A stretch of DNA of 64,000 nt from an uncultured Lachnospiraceae bacterium (GCA_947630695.1 CANRIM010000006.1:17314-81313), one strand, 5' to 3'. Shown: positions 7,140-16,910, numbered from the stretch's first letter. The notes: a model not told the origin generated them from the sequence alone. Made by a program: numbers and translations.

Positions 7140-9728
7140 TTGAAAAAAATAGTTTATTTTGACGGGCACAGCGTGCTGAACCGGGCGTTTTACGGAATTT
7201 CCACGCTGACCACCACGGACGGATTTCCCACAAATGCCATATACGGATTTCTTGCGATTTTGTTTAAGATCATGGAAGAAGAACAGCCGGATTATCTGGC
7301 AGTGGCTTTCGACGTACATGCCCCCACCTTCCGCCATCAGATGTACGACGCCTACAAGGGCACCAGAAAACCCATGCCGGAGGATCTGCACCTGCAGGTG
7401 CCGAAGATGAAGGAAGTGCTGCAGGCCATGGGCATTCCGGTGTTTGAACAGGCGGGATATGAGGCGGACGATCTCATCGGCACCCTGGCGAAAAAAAGCC
7501 GGGCGGACGGACTGGAAGTGGTGATCGTCACGGGAGACCGGGATCTGCTGCAGCTGGTGGAGCCACAGATTCGAGTGAAGCTGGCCAAACCCGTCCGGGG
7601 CAATTCCCAGGCGGAGGATTATACCGTGGAAAAGGTACAGGAACAATACGGACTGCTGCCGGAGCAGATCATCGATCTGAAAGGGCTGATGGGAGATGCT
7701 TCCGACAATATTCCGGGACTGCCCGGGGTGGGAGAAAAAACCGCCACGGCGATTTTAAAGAAGTTTTCCACCGTGGAAAACGCCCATGCACATCTGGAGG
7801 AGATCACGCCGCCCAAGGCAAAGCGCGCCTTTGAAGAACATTATGATATGGCCCTGCTAAGCAAACGGCTGGCTACCATCTGTCTGGAAGCGCCGGTGGC
7901 GCCGGATTATGAAGCGCTGCAGTGCAGGGATTATTTTAACGCCCGGGCTTATCAGCTCTTTAAAGAACTGGAATTCAAGCGGTTTCTGGATCGTTTCGAT
8001 CAGGAAGATACCAGCCGGGAAGAAACGCTGGAATTTACACAGATGGATGGAGAAACGCTGCTCGATACCATCAGCCGGATGGAAGCAGGGACCGCAGGCA
8101 TTGCCTTCGCGCAAGGGTGGTTTGCTTTGTGCGCGGAAGGAAAAGGGTATATCGCCCGGATCGACGCGGCAGCAGTTTTGCCGGTACTTCAAGCGCATAT
8201 ACGGTCGGTGACCACGTTCAACAGCCGGGGGCTGATCGACGGCCTGGGGGTGGAAATCTACGACGGCTGGTTTTTTGACGCCCGGATTGCGGCGTATCTG
8301 TTAAATCCCATCAAAAATTCCTATGATTATGACGATATTGCCCGGGATTATCTGAAACTGCAGTGCAAAAGCCGCAAAGAATGGCTGGATTTGAAAAAAA
8401 GCGCCGATCCTGCGGCAACGGAAGACATCTGCAGGCAGCAGCTGTCCTGGGAGGCCTTTGTGGCGGATGCCGCCCGGAAGGTTCTTGAAAAAGAACTGGA
8501 GATGCTGCAGATGCACGACCTGTTTTATGAGATGGAAATGCCCCTGTGCGTTTCGCTGCGCTGTATGGAGAAAAAGGGCGTCCTTATTCAGCCGCAGGAA
8601 CTGGTGGATTACAGCGCGTATTTAAGCGGGCAGCTGGATGCGCTGCAGGAAAAAATCTACGATGCGGCGGGAGAACGCTTTAACATCAATTCGCCGAAGC
8701 AGCTGGGGGAGATCCTGTTTGAAAAACTGCAGCTGCCGGCTTCGAAAAAAACCAAATCCGGCTATTCCACCGCGGTAGAAGTGCTGGAAAAACTCAAAAA
8801 CGATTATCCGATTGTGGACGACGTGCTGATTTACCGGCAGTTTTCGAAATTCAAATCCACCTATTCCGACGCGCTGCCCAAGTTTGTGGCGGAAGACGGG
8901 CGGATCCATTCCGATTTTCTGCAGACGGTAACGGCCACCGGCCGGATTTCCAGCGCCAATCCCAATCTGCAGAATATTCCGGTGCGGACGGAGCTGGGAC
9001 GCTCCATCCGCAAGGTGTTTGTGCCCCGGGAAGGCTGTATTTTTATTGATGCGGACTATTCGCAGATCGAACTGCGGGTGCTGGCGCATCTGTCCAAAGA
9101 TGAGGGACTGATCCAGGCCTTTTACGAGGGAGAGGATATTCACAAAAGCACCGCTGCTAAAGTCTTTCACGTGCCGGCGGCGGAGGTGACGCCGCTGCAG
9201 CGCCGGAATGCGAAAGCAGTCAATTTCGGCATTGTATACGGCATCAGCGCTTACGGGCTGAGCCAGGATCTGGGGATCCCGGTGAAGGAGGCAAAGGCGT
9301 ACATCGAGCAGTATTTCGCCACCTACCCGAAGGTGGAGCAATTTTTGAAAAATATTGTGGCGTCCACGAAGGAAACGGGATATTCCTATACCATGTTTCA
9401 CCGGAGAAGGCCGGTGCCGGAGATCCATGCAGCCAACGCAGTACAGCGGGGATTCGGCGAGCGGATTGCCATGAATTCCCCGGTGCAGGGCAGCGCGGCG
9501 GACATTATGAAACTGGCCATGAATGCGGTACACAAAGAACTCAAAGAACGAGGACTGAAATCAGCCATTGTCCTGCAGGTGCATGACGAGCTGCTGGTGG
9601 AAGCGCCTTTGGAAGAAGCGGATGAAGTTTCCGCAATCTTAAAAGAAAAAATGGAGAGTGCCTGCAGCCTTGCGGTGCCGCTGGTGGCGGAGCTGCAGCG
9701 GGGCAGCAGCTGGTACGAGACAAAGTAA
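7140..9728 (+). CDS. polA: DNA polymerase I
   Basis: The 862-residue protein has a 5'-3' exonuclease domain (about 1-290), a middle domain and a family A polymerase domain (about 470-862). Polymerase motifs are DADYSQIELR (A, near 636), RRNAKAVNFGIVYG (B, near 688) and LQVHDELLVE (C, near 812). The middle domain lacks the acidic DxE-type residues of the proofreading exonuclease, as in many Firmicute Pol I enzymes, so proofreading is not expected. It acts in Okazaki fragment processing and repair. The start is TTG at 7140, with GGGAG 7 bases upstream. It overlaps coaE by one base. Confidence 0.96.
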   Translation: MKKIVYFDGHSVLNRAFYGISTLTTTDGFPTNAIYGFLAILFKIMEEEQPDYLAVAFDVHAPTFRHQMYDAYKGTRKPMPEDLHLQVPKMKEVLQAMGIPVFEQAGYEADDLIGTLAKKSRADGLEVVIVTGDRDLLQLVEPQIRVKLAKPVRGNSQAEDYTVEKVQEQYGLLPEQIIDLKGLMGDASDNIPGLPGVGEKTATAILKKFSTVENAHAHLEEITPPKAKRAFEEHYDMALLSKRLATICLEAPVAPDYEALQCRDYFNARAYQLFKELEFKRFLDRFDQEDTSREETLEFTQMDGETLLDTISRMEAGTAGIAFAQGWFALCAEGKGYIARIDAAAVLPVLQAHIRSVTTFNSRGLIDGLGVEIYDGWFFDARIAAYLLNPIKNSYDYDDIARDYLKLQCKSRKEWLDLKKSADPAATEDICRQQLSWEAFVADAARKVLEKELEMLQMHDLFYEMEMPLCVSLRCMEKKGVLIQPQELVDYSAYLSGQLDALQEKIYDAAGERFNINSPKQLGEILFEKLQLPASKKTKSGYSTAVEVLEKLKNDYPIVDDVLIYRQFSKFKSTYSDALPKFVAEDGRIHSDFLQTVTATGRISSANPNLQNIPVRTELGRSIRKVFVPREGCIFIDADYSQIELRVLAHLSKDEGLIQAFYEGEDIHKSTAAKVFHVPAAEVTPLQRRNAKAVNFGIVYGISAYGLSQDLGIPVKEAKAYIEQYFATYPKVEQFLKNIVASTKETGYSYTMFHRRRPVPEIHAANAVQRGFGERIAMNSPVQGSAADIMKLAMNAVHKELKERGLKSAIVLQVHDELLVEAPLEEADEVSAILKEKMESACSLAVPLVAELQRGSSWYETK

Positions 9729-10336
9729 TGCAGATCATCGGAATTACCGGCGGCGTCGGTAGCGGAAAAAGCACGGTGCTGCACTACATTGAAGAAACAT
9801 GGAGCCTGCCGGTGCTCTGTGCGGACGACATCGGAAGAGCCGTACAGCGGCGCGGCGAAGAAGGATATCGCCGGATCGTGGAAGCCTTTGGCAGCGAAGT
9901 GGTGGCGGAAGACGGCGAACTGAACCGGTCGCAGCTGGCCAAAGTCATCTATGGGGACGAGGATCAGCGAAAGGCATTGGAGGCCATTGTGCATCCCCTG
10001 GTGCGGAAACGGATCGAGGCGGAAATTGCGGCGGCAAAGGAACGGCAGGTTTTTTGCCTGCTGATCGAGTCGGCCATTCTGGTGGAAGCTGGGCTGGACG
10101 CGCTGTGTGACGAGCTCTGGCTGGTGCGGGCGGAGCTTCCGGTACGTATCGGACGGCTGATGCGGGACCGGGGCTATACGAAAGAGCGCTGTGAAGCAAT
10201 CATTCGCGCGCAGCTGCCGGAAGAAGCATTCCTTCGGCGCTGCAGGGTTTGTATTGACAACAACGCGGATCTGTCGCATACTTTTGCGCAGATCGACCAG
10301 GAACTAAACAGATTAAAGGAAAAAGAAAAGGTATGA
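9728..10336 (+). CDS. coaE: Dephospho-CoA kinase
   Basis: The 202-residue P-loop kinase phosphorylates dephospho-CoA in the last step of CoA synthesis. GITGGVGSGKST at the N-terminus binds ATP, and the CADDIGR segment near residue 32 matches the family's acidic substrate site. The ATG overlaps the polA stop in a TAATG arrangement, which implies translational coupling. The polA-coaE order is common in Firmicutes. Confidence 0.95.
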   Translation: MQIIGITGGVGSGKSTVLHYIEETWSLPVLCADDIGRAVQRRGEEGYRRIVEAFGSEVVAEDGELNRSQLAKVIYGDEDQRKALEAIVHPLVRKRIEAEIAAAKERQVFCLLIESAILVEAGLDALCDELWLVRAELPVRIGRLMRDRGYTKERCEAIIRAQLPEEAFLRRCRVCIDNNADLSHTFAQIDQELNRLKEKEKV

Positions 10337-11118
10337 GATTATGCAGTCTGGCAAGCGGCAGCAGAGGCAACGCCGCTTATCTGACCCATGAAGACCGGCA
10401 TTTTCTGATCGATGCCGGCATCAGTAAAAAAGCCATTGAAACCCAGCTGGAGCAGCTGGAAAGCAGCGCGGACAAGATCAACGCCATACTGATCACCCAT
10501 GAGCACATCGATCATATCCGGGGACTGGGCGCCTTCCTGCGGAAATATCCGGTGCCGGTGTATTTAACGGCAGGCACCTGGGAAGCCGTCCGGAACAGCA
10601 GCTGTCTGGGACGAGTGGACGAAGGACTGTTTACCGTCATTGAAAGCGGTAAGGATTTTGAAATTGCAGGGATCTGCATCCGGGCCATTGCCACGGATCA
10701 CGATGCGGCGGAACCGGTGGCGTACCGGTTCAGTACGGCGGAAGGGGCGCTGGCCGTGATCACGGATCTGGGTACATATGACGAACATACGATTCAGGCC
10801 TTTCGAGGCATCCGGGGCGGGATCATCGAGGCAAACCACGATATCCGTATGCTGGAAATGGGCCCCTATCCTTATGCGCTGAAGCTGCGGATCCTCGGAA
10901 AGAACGGGCATTTGTCCAACGAGGCCTGCGCAGGGCTGATTCACGCGCTGGACGCGGGAGGGCTGTCCCAGGTGATTCTGGGACATTTAAGCATGGAAAA
11001 CAATCTGCCGGATATCGCGTATGAAACGGTGAAACAGGAACTGCAGGCGGAGGGGGACGCGCTGCCTGAAATCCATGTGGCCGGGCAGTACGCGCATTCC
11101 GCGTGGATCAGTATATAA
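10333..11118 (+). CDS. Metallo-beta-lactamase-fold hydrolase, YycJ/WalJ type
   Basis: The 261-residue protein carries the THEHIDHI metal-binding motif (HxHxDH, residues about 56-61) and opens with LCSLASGSRGNAAYL, typical of the YycJ/WalJ group. B. subtilis YycJ is a 5'-3' DNA exonuclease reported to act in mismatch repair, and WalJ is linked to the WalRK operon. Here it overlaps coaE by 4 bases, next to polA, which suits a DNA-repair role. There is no walRK in view. The start ATG at 10333 is within the coaE stop. Confidence 0.85.
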   Translation: MRLCSLASGSRGNAAYLTHEDRHFLIDAGISKKAIETQLEQLESSADKINAILITHEHIDHIRGLGAFLRKYPVPVYLTAGTWEAVRNSSCLGRVDEGLFTVIESGKDFEIAGICIRAIATDHDAAEPVAYRFSTAEGALAVITDLGTYDEHTIQAFRGIRGGIIEANHDIRMLEMGPYPYALKLRILGKNGHLSNEACAGLIHALDAGGLSQVILGHLSMENNLPDIAYETVKQELQAEGDALPEIHVAGQYAHSAWISI

Positions 11119-11144
11119 AGGATCAGTTAGTAAGGAGAAAAAAG

Positions 11145-11417
11145 ATGAAAAAAATCATTATCACCGTGGTAGGACTGGATACCGTGGGAATCATTGCGAA
11201 GGTCTGCACCTATCTGGCGGAACATCAGATCAATATTCTGGACATTTCCCAGACCATCGTGGCGGATTACTTCAATATGATGATGATTGTGGATATGGCG
11301 AAGGCAGACGTAGGTTTTGACGCCATGGCGGAAAATCTGAAAAAAGCCGGTGAAGAAATGGGTCTGATCATTCGATGCCAGCGGGAAGAAATATTTACGA
11401 GTATGCACAGGATCTAG
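11145..11417 (+). CDS. ACT-domain protein (UPF0237)
   Basis: This 90-residue protein is a stand-alone ACT domain like those of UPF0237 and GcvR-type regulators. It opens with [19 protein letters not shown], followed by the ILDISQTIV segment. ACT domains bind small ligands, usually amino acids. I chose ATG 11145, which has AAGGAG upstream. An upstream GTG at 11103 overlaps the previous gene. The DUF711 gene follows after 13 bases, and this pair is conserved in many Firmicutes and archaea, suggesting joint function. No ligand is known. Confidence 0.88.
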   Translation: MKKIIITVVGLDTVGIIAKVCTYLAEHQINILDISQTIVADYFNMMMIVDMAKADVGFDAMAENLKKAGEEMGLIIRCQREEIFTSMHRI

Positions 11418-11430
11418 GAGGACGGACGCT

Positions 11431-12795
11431 TTGATCAATTTATTGGAAGTCAATGAAACGAACCAGATGATCAGTCAGGAGAATCTGGACGTGAGAACCA
11501 TTACCATGGGCATCAGCCTCTTGGACTGTATCGACGCTTCGACGGAAGCAGTCTGTGAAAAGGTGTATCAGAAAATCCGGACAAAAGCGGCAAGGCTTGT
11601 GGCCACCGGGCAGGAAATCGAGGCGGAATTCGGGATTCCGGTGGTGAACAAGCGGATTTCGGTGACGCCGGTTTCCTTGATCGGCGGACCCTGCTGCCGC
11701 ACCACGTCGGACTTTGTGAAGATTGCAAAGACCCTGGATCAGGCCGCGAAGGAAGTGGGCGTGAATTTTATCGGCGGATATTCCGCACTGGTGACCAAGG
11801 GCATGACCCCGGCGGAGCGCCTGCTGATCGAATCCATTCCGGAAGCGCTGGCCGCGACGGAGCGGGTCTGTGCTTCCGTCAATGTGGGTTCCACCAAGTC
11901 CGGCATCAATATGGACGCGGTGCGGCTGATGGGAACCGTGATTCATCAGACCGCGGAAAAGACAAAGGAAGCGGACTCCATCGGCTGCGCCAAGCTGGTG
12001 GTGTTCTGTAATGCGCCGGATGACAACCCCTTTATGGCCGGAGCTTTTCACGGCGTGACCCAGGAAGATACGGTGATTCATGTGGGCGTCAGCGGCCCCG
12101 GCGTGGTGCGCCATGCGCTGCATGTCAATCAGGACGCGGATTTTGAATCCCTCTGCGAAACCATCAAAAAAACCGCTTTTAAAATCACGCGGGTTGGTCA
12201 GCTGGTGGCGAAGGAAGCCTCCCGGCGGCTGAACGTGCCCTTCGGCATCGTAGATCTGTCTCTGGCGCCCACGCCGGCGGTGGGAGACAGCGTTGCGGAA
12301 ATTCTGGAAGAAATCGGCGTGGAATACGCGGGAGCGCCCGGCACCACAGCTGCCCTGGCGCTGTTGAATGATCAGGTAAAAAAAGGCGGGATCATGGCCA
12401 GTTCCTATGTAGGCGGGTTAAGCGGCGCGTTTATTCCCTTAAGCGAGGATCACGCCATGACGGAAGCCGCGCTTGCAGGCGCGCTGAATCTGGAAAAACT
12501 GGAAGCCATGACCTGTGTCTGTTCGGTGGGTCTGGATATGATCGCCGTGCCGGGGGATACAAAGGAAAGTACCATTTCCGGCATCATTGCAGATGAAATG
12601 GCCATTGGTATGATCAACCAGAAGACCACGGCGGTCCGGCTGATTCCGGTGATCGGAAAAACCGTGGGGGACACCGCCAGATTCGGCGGACTCTTAGGAG
12701 AAGCGCCGGTGATTGCGGTAAATCCCTTTTCCTGTGAAAAGCTCATCGCGCGGAAAGGAACCATTCCCGCGCCGGTGCACAGCTTTAAGAATTAA
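11431..12795 (+). CDS. DUF711 / UPF0210 family protein
   Basis: The 454-residue protein belongs to the UPF0210 (DUF711, PFL-like) family, recognised by [28 protein letters not shown] at its start (quoted in part: residues about 5-30) and conserved [27 protein letters not shown] and [14 protein letters not shown] segments. Structures of the family resemble glycyl-radical enzymes in fold but lack a known reaction. The start is TTG 11431, with AGGAGGA upstream. It is the last gene before a bidirectional terminator. Confidence 0.88.
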   Translation: MINLLEVNETNQMISQENLDVRTITMGISLLDCIDASTEAVCEKVYQKIRTKAARLVATGQEIEAEFGIPVVNKRISVTPVSLIGGPCCRTTSDFVKIAKTLDQAAKEVGVNFIGGYSALVTKGMTPAERLLIESIPEALAATERVCASVNVGSTKSGINMDAVRLMGTVIHQTAEKTKEADSIGCAKLVVFCNAPDDNPFMAGAFHGVTQEDTVIHVGVSGPGVVRHALHVNQDADFESLCETIKKTAFKITRVGQLVAKEASRRLNVPFGIVDLSLAPTPAVGDSVAEILEEIGVEYAGAPGTTAALALLNDQVKKGGIMASSYVGGLSGAFIPLSEDHAMTEAALAGALNLEKLEAMTCVCSVGLDMIAVPGDTKESTISGIIADEMAIGMINQKTTAVRLIPVIGKTVGDTARFGGLLGEAPVIAVNPFSCEKLIARKGTIPAPVHSFKN

Positions 12796-12830
12796 CGTCA
12801 CGGATAAAAATTTGAATTTGCCAAATGTAA

Positions 12831-12861
12831 AAATCCCGGCAGTGTGTACTGCCGGGATTTT
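12831..12861. terminator. Bidirectional terminator
   Basis: AAATCCCGGCAGT (12831-12843) pairs with ACTGCCGGGATTT (12848-12860) around a 4-base loop. Both flanks are A- or T-rich, so it can stop transcripts from the DUF711 gene and from the convergent SASP gene. Confidence 0.9.
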
Positions 12862-12871
12862 GACTGTCGGA

Positions 12872-13069
12872 TTACTGCTGTCCAGCCATGCTGCGTTCCT
12901 GTGCTTCGATCATTTTCTTAACCATTCCGCCACCGACGCTGCCGGCTTCTCTGGATGTTAATTCCCCGTTGTAACCGTCTTTCAGGTTGACACCGAGTTC
13001 TGAAGCAACTTCCATTTTAAAACGATTCATCGCACTCTTGGCTTCGGGTACATTCGTTTTATTTGTCAT
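12872..13069 (-). CDS. Small acid-soluble spore protein, alpha/beta type
   Basis: The 65-residue protein is an alpha/beta-type SASP, which coats spore DNA and is degraded at germination. The GPR protease site is visible as MEVASELGV, followed by the second conserved block GELTSREAGSVGGGMVKKM. I chose ATG at 13069 because GGAGG lies 8 bases upstream; a GTG 3 codons earlier overlaps that ribosome site. A sigma-G-like promoter lies upstream at 13089-13117. This gene is the best evidence that the host forms endospores. Confidence 0.95.
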   Translation of the reverse strand: MTNKTNVPEAKSAMNRFKMEVASELGVNLKDGYNGELTSREAGSVGGGMVKKMIEAQERSMAGQQ

Positions 13070-13088
13070 GTTTATCACCTCCGAAGTG

Positions 13089-13117
13089 TATTATGGACAA
13101 ATAAAACGTTTTTATGA
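13089..13117 (-). promoter_or_regulatory. Sigma-G-like forespore promoter
   Basis: On the minus strand TCATA (-35) and CATAATA (-10) are 17 bases apart. The -10 fits the sigma-G consensus CATNNTA exactly, and the -35 matches four of five bases of GHATR. SASP genes are classic sigma-G targets. Confidence 0.5.
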
Positions 13118-13148
13118 TGGTAATTAATTGCAGTCAGTTTTCGACTTA

Positions 13149-14930
13149 TCAAACCGCTTTTGTGTTTTCTTTCAGCCAGTCTTTTTCTTCTTCGTTCAGC
13201 AGCGGCGAAAGTTTTTCATAAACCAGTTTATGATAATCGTTCAGCCAGATTTTTTCCTGTTCATTTAAAAGCGAAGGATTGATGCAGCGCAGATCGATGG
13301 GCACGTAGGTCAGCGGTTCGAAGCCGAGAAACGTGCCAAAGGCATTTTCACAGATTTTTTTGCAAAGCAGCATATTTTCCGTGCGGATGCCGTAGGCGTT
13401 TTCAATATAAAGGCCCGGTTCGTCGCTGGTGATCATTCCCGGCCGCAGGACGCAGCCGCCGTTTTTCGGAATGCGTTTGTTGATATTCACCGGCCCTTCA
13501 TGGACGTTCAGACAGTAGCCGATGCCGTGCCCGGTGCCGTGATTGTAATCTTTGTGCGCCTGCCAGAGGGCTTCCCTGGCCAGAATATCCAGATTGACGC
13601 CGCTGCAGCCTTCCGGGAATACAGCATTCTGCAAATGCAGCGTACCCTTTAATACAAGGGTAAAATCATTTTTGAAGGCTTCGGAAACTTCGCCGCCCAG
13701 AGAAAAGGTCCTGGTGACGTCCGTGGTGCCGTAAAGGTACTGCCCGCCGGAATCCACCAGCAGGCTGCCTGTGGCGGCAATGGGTTTTGCGCTTTCTTTT
13801 TCGGCGCTGTAATGGATGATGGCGCCGTTTTCCTGATAGCCGCAGATGGTGGAAAAAGAAATTTCCAGAAAATCATCACTTTTTGCCCGGATGGCGTCCA
13901 GTGCAAGGCCGGCTTCATATTCGTCCAGATCCCCGGTTTTGGCGGCTTCTTCGATCCAGCGAAGGAAGCGCACCATGGCAACACCGTCCAGACAGTTGGC
14001 ATATCGGAGATTTTCGATTTCCGTTGCATTTTTGACGGCTTTCTGCAGGCAAACCGGATCTTCAATGAAAACAAGATCGCCTTTTTCTTTCAGATAAGAA
14101 CAGACTGCGTAGTTAATGCTGTTTTCATCACAGTAAATTTTTTCATATTGTTTCGTAAAAAATGCGCAGACTGCGTCATAATCACAGATTTCCACCGGCA
14201 GCGCCGTCAGATAAGCCTTCACGTCATCCGAAGGCTGGGCGGGATTGACAAAGAGCACGCTGCGGGCCGGATCCATATAAAAATAGGAATAGAACACCGG
14301 ATTGTAATCAATGTCTGCGCCCCGGAGATTCAAAAGCCAGGCGATGCTGTCCAGGGAGGAAAGAAAGTAGGCGTCCTTTGCAGACAGCTGCAGCGCTTCC
14401 CTCAGATGCTCCAGTTTTTCGGCAGCGCTTTGTCCGGCATAGCGTTCTTCCAGAAGGAAAACGGGGCGGGCCGGTTTGGCGGGACGATCCTTCCAAAGTC
14501 GGGCTGCATAGTCAAAATCTGCTTTCAAAACCGCTTTTTTTTCGGCGGCGATTTCGGCAAGGTTTTTGCCCTCCGCGGCGGAAACGCAGGAACCGTTGAT
14601 ACCCAGTACCATGCCTTCTTTCAGGCAGGAAGAAATAAATTCCTCCGGCGTGGGCACTCCTTTTTCGCCGGATTTCTGCAGTTGTACGCCGGAATCTGCC
14701 AGCTGCGCCGCAGCCTGCAGAAAATACCGGCCGTCTGTCCAGAGAAACGCTTCCTCTGTGGTTACCACCACCGTTGCGGCGGAGCCGGTGAAGCCGGTGA
14801 GATAATCCCGGTATTTAAAGTGATCGCTGATGTATTCGCTGTTGTGGGGATCCGTAGAGCAGATCAGGCAGACGTCGATCTGCTCCTGTTTCATTTCATT
14901 TTGCAGTGCAAGCAATCGTTGGTTTTTCAT
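13149..14930 (-). CDS. Xaa-Pro aminopeptidase (M24B)
   Basis: The 593-residue metallopeptidase removes an N-terminal residue preceding proline. The long form has two creatinase-like N-terminal domains and a C-terminal pita-bread domain. Metal ligands are visible in VDSGGQYLYGTTDVTRTF (two Asp), GTGHGIGYCLNVHEGP (His), TSDEPGLYIE (Glu) and IRTENMLL (Glu). I chose the ATG at 14930, with AAAGGAG upstream inside the end of apbE; a start 16 codons earlier would run into apbE. It is cytosolic (no signal peptide) and probably co-transcribed with apbE. Confidence 0.93.
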   Translation of the reverse strand: MKNQRLLALQNEMKQEQIDVCLICSTDPHNSEYISDHFKYRDYLTGFTGSAATVVVTTEEAFLWTDGRYFLQAAAQLADSGVQLQKSGEKGVPTPEEFISSCLKEGMVLGINGSCVSAAEGKNLAEIAAEKKAVLKADFDYAARLWKDRPAKPARPVFLLEERYAGQSAAEKLEHLREALQLSAKDAYFLSSLDSIAWLLNLRGADIDYNPVFYSYFYMDPARSVLFVNPAQPSDDVKAYLTALPVEICDYDAVCAFFTKQYEKIYCDENSINYAVCSYLKEKGDLVFIEDPVCLQKAVKNATEIENLRYANCLDGVAMVRFLRWIEEAAKTGDLDEYEAGLALDAIRAKSDDFLEISFSTICGYQENGAIIHYSAEKESAKPIAATGSLLVDSGGQYLYGTTDVTRTFSLGGEVSEAFKNDFTLVLKGTLHLQNAVFPEGCSGVNLDILAREALWQAHKDYNHGTGHGIGYCLNVHEGPVNINKRIPKNGGCVLRPGMITSDEPGLYIENAYGIRTENMLLCKKICENAFGTFLGFEPLTYVPIDLRCINPSLLNEQEKIWLNDYHKLVYEKLSPLLNEEEKDWLKENTKAV

Positions 14931-14931
14931 T

Positions 14932-15918
14932 TCATTCTCCTTTATCTTTTTCAGCAGGATCGCTGTATATGATTTCATTGTTTTCCGTGATGAAAATGGC
15001 TTCCAGGCCCGGGGTCCGGCGGATCAGGTCCAGCGCCTTTTCTTTGCCCAGCAGGATGCAGATGGTGCTGTAGGCGTCGCCTGCGGCCGGATCGTCGCAG
15101 AGAATGGTCGCGCTGTAAAGATCGGTTTGGGCGCTGTATCCGGTAGACGGATCCAAAATGTGATGGTACAGGGTTTCCCCCTGCCGGAAATACCGCTGGT
15201 ATACGCCGGCGGTAATCACCGACTGATCGGATACGGAAAGAGACGCCGCCGCTTCATTTGCATCGCCGAAGGGCTGCTGAATGCCGATGCGAAAAGGTTT
15301 GCCGTCGGGCCTGCTGCCAATGACGACGATATTGCCGCCAAAATCCAGTATGGCGCTTTCCACGCCCTGCTCCACCAGGAAATCACGCATTTTTCCGGCA
15401 ATATAGCCTTTGGCCACCGCGCCGAAGTCCAGCTTCGCGGTTTCGGAAGCCAGGCATGCGGTATCGTCTTTCAGGATCAGCGCGTTGGCATCGACGGAAG
15501 CAGCCGCTTCCTGTATGGCCTCCGCCGACGGCACGGGATCGTCCGGTAAGGGTTCGTGAAAATTCCAGAGACCGGTGAGGGCGCCTATGGTGCAGTCCAG
15601 TTTTCCTTCCGAGGCTTCGTAAAGCGACTGGTAAATCTCAATGATTTCTCTGGTTTCCTGCGCAATGGGCACATAGGAAAACCGGGCGTTTTCCAGCCGG
15701 CTGATGTCGCTGTCCGGCGATGTTTTGCTCAGCAGGTCTTCATAGGCGTGGCAGCGCGAAAATACTTCGTCAATCCATTTTTCGTCTTTCTGCCGGTAAA
15801 CCGTGACGGATATATAGGTGTCCATGCAAAAATCCGTTTTTTTCATCGGCCGGGCCGCCGTGCAGCCTGCGCAGAGGACGATTATGAAAAAAAACAGAAC
15901 CATATATCTTCGCTTCAT
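14932..15918 (-). CDS. apbE: FAD:protein FMN transferase (ApbE), lipoprotein
   Basis: The 328-residue protein transfers FMN from FAD to a Thr or Ser of target flavoproteins. It begins MKRRYMVLFFF and has a lipobox LCAGC, so it is a predicted lipoprotein on the outer face of the membrane. Conserved ApbE segments include DTYISVTVY, LDFGAVAKGYIAGK and GGNIVVIGSRPDGKP. ATG 15918 is preferred because it gives a normal signal peptide; an upstream in-frame ATG at 15951 adds 11 residues. No RnfG or NqrC target is in view. The aminopeptidase gene follows with a one-base gap. Confidence 0.93.
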   Translation of the reverse strand: MKRRYMVLFFFIIVLCAGCTAARPMKKTDFCMDTYISVTVYRQKDEKWIDEVFSRCHAYEDLLSKTSPDSDISRLENARFSYVPIAQETREIIEIYQSLYEASEGKLDCTIGALTGLWNFHEPLPDDPVPSAEAIQEAAASVDANALILKDDTACLASETAKLDFGAVAKGYIAGKMRDFLVEQGVESAILDFGGNIVVIGSRPDGKPFRIGIQQPFGDANEAAASLSVSDQSVITAGVYQRYFRQGETLYHHILDPSTGYSAQTDLYSATILCDDPAAGDAYSTICILLGKEKALDLIRRTPGLEAIFITENNEIIYSDPAEKDKGE

Positions 15919-15956
15919 GGCGTTTCGCTCCGTATCCCCATATTTTTTCATAGCTT

Positions 15957-15985
15957 AGCATACCTTTTTTTTATTGTATTTACAA
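15957..15985 (-). promoter_or_regulatory. Promoter for apbE
   Basis: On the minus strand TTGTAA and TATGCT are separated by 17 bases. The site lies in the divergent region shared with the DJ-1/PfpI gene, whose own promoter I cannot place with confidence. Confidence 0.65.
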
Positions 15986-16029
15986 GCGGTGTCTGTTAAA
16001 CTGTTGAAAGAAAGGAAGGCGTACAGACT

Positions 16030-16593
16030 ATGAAAAAGATATGTATAATACTGGCGGCGGGATTTGAAGAAATCGAAGCGCTGACCGTAGTGGATAATGT
16101 AAGGAGAGCAGGCATCGAAATCACAATGGCATCTTTGGGTGAGATACCGCTGGTGGAAGGATCCCATGGCATTCATGTCATGGCGGATACCACACTGGAA
16201 AATGTGAACGTTACGGACTATGACATGCTGGTGCTGCCCGGCGGCGGCAAGGGTACCGAAAATCTGGCGGCAGCGCCGCAGGTGAAAGAAGCACTGGATG
16301 AAATGCGGGAACACGACAGATATATCGCTGCCATCTGCGCCGCCCCCAGCGTACTGGGCAAGTACGGACTGCTGGAAGGAAAAACGGCCTGCTGCTATCC
16401 GGGGTTTGAAGACAAACTGACCGGGGCCAATGTGGTTTATGAAAATACCGTCCGGGACGGTAAGATCATTACCGGACGCGCTATGGGCGCAGCCATGGAT
16501 TTTTCCCTGAAAATTATTGAAACGCTGGAAGGCAAAGCAGCCGCGGACAAGGTTGCAGCCGGCATACTGTACAAGTCAGGAACGGAACAATGA
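16030..16593 (+). CDS. DJ-1/PfpI family protein
   Basis: The 187-residue protein has the ThiJ/YajL-type layout: ILAAGFEEIEA at the N-terminus (with the conserved Glu), LVLPGGGKGTENL, and the nucleophile elbow AAICAAPSVLG holding the reactive Cys. Proposed activities of this group include deglycase, chaperone and redox sensing, and none can be chosen from sequence. AAGGAAGG precedes the ATG. Its stop overlaps the next ATG by 4 bases. Confidence 0.9.
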   Translation: MKKICIILAAGFEEIEALTVVDNVRRAGIEITMASLGEIPLVEGSHGIHVMADTTLENVNVTDYDMLVLPGGGKGTENLAAAPQVKEALDEMREHDRYIAAICAAPSVLGKYGLLEGKTACCYPGFEDKLTGANVVYENTVRDGKIITGRAMGAAMDFSLKIIETLEGKAAADKVAAGILYKSGTEQ

Positions 16594-16910
16594 AGTGGTA
16601 CAAAGCCCTTTTTGTAGGAGAGCGGGCCGCGGGCAAGACGGACAAAATCAAAGAGCGCTTCCTGCAGGGCCGTAAATACAGAAATGTATTTTTTATTACG
16701 CTTCCGGCCAATTCGGAAAATATGCTGGATATTATTCCATACAATCTGGGCATGATAATGACATGGCGGGAACTTTCCGTGATCGGCGTCGCCGTGACCA
16801 GACAGGAAGCGGTGCTGCTGACCGAACACATCCTGCAAAAGGTCTATGATGAAACCAAGGATGTGCGGGTCAGGGAATATTTTGCCCCGGAGGAACTTTG
16901 GCAGACATGA
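16590..16910 (+). CDS. Conserved hypothetical protein
   Basis: I do not recognise this 106-residue protein. It begins MKWYKALFVGERAAGKTDKI; the GERAAGKTDK stretch vaguely resembles a P-loop but lacks the full pattern. No signal peptide or membrane helix is evident. It is translationally coupled to the DJ-1/PfpI gene by an ATGA overlap, which supports that it is real. Its stop codon lies inside copy A of a structured repeat. Confidence 0.7.
   Translation: MKWYKALFVGERAAGKTDKIKERFLQGRKYRNVFFITLPANSENMLDIIPYNLGMIMTWRELSVIGVAVTRQEAVLLTEHILQKVYDETKDVRVREYFAPEELWQT

Noticed and set aside
8622..9533. A 303-codon minus-strand frame in polA
   Set aside because: It lies opposite the polymerase domain, has no recognisable motif, and is a shadow of polA.
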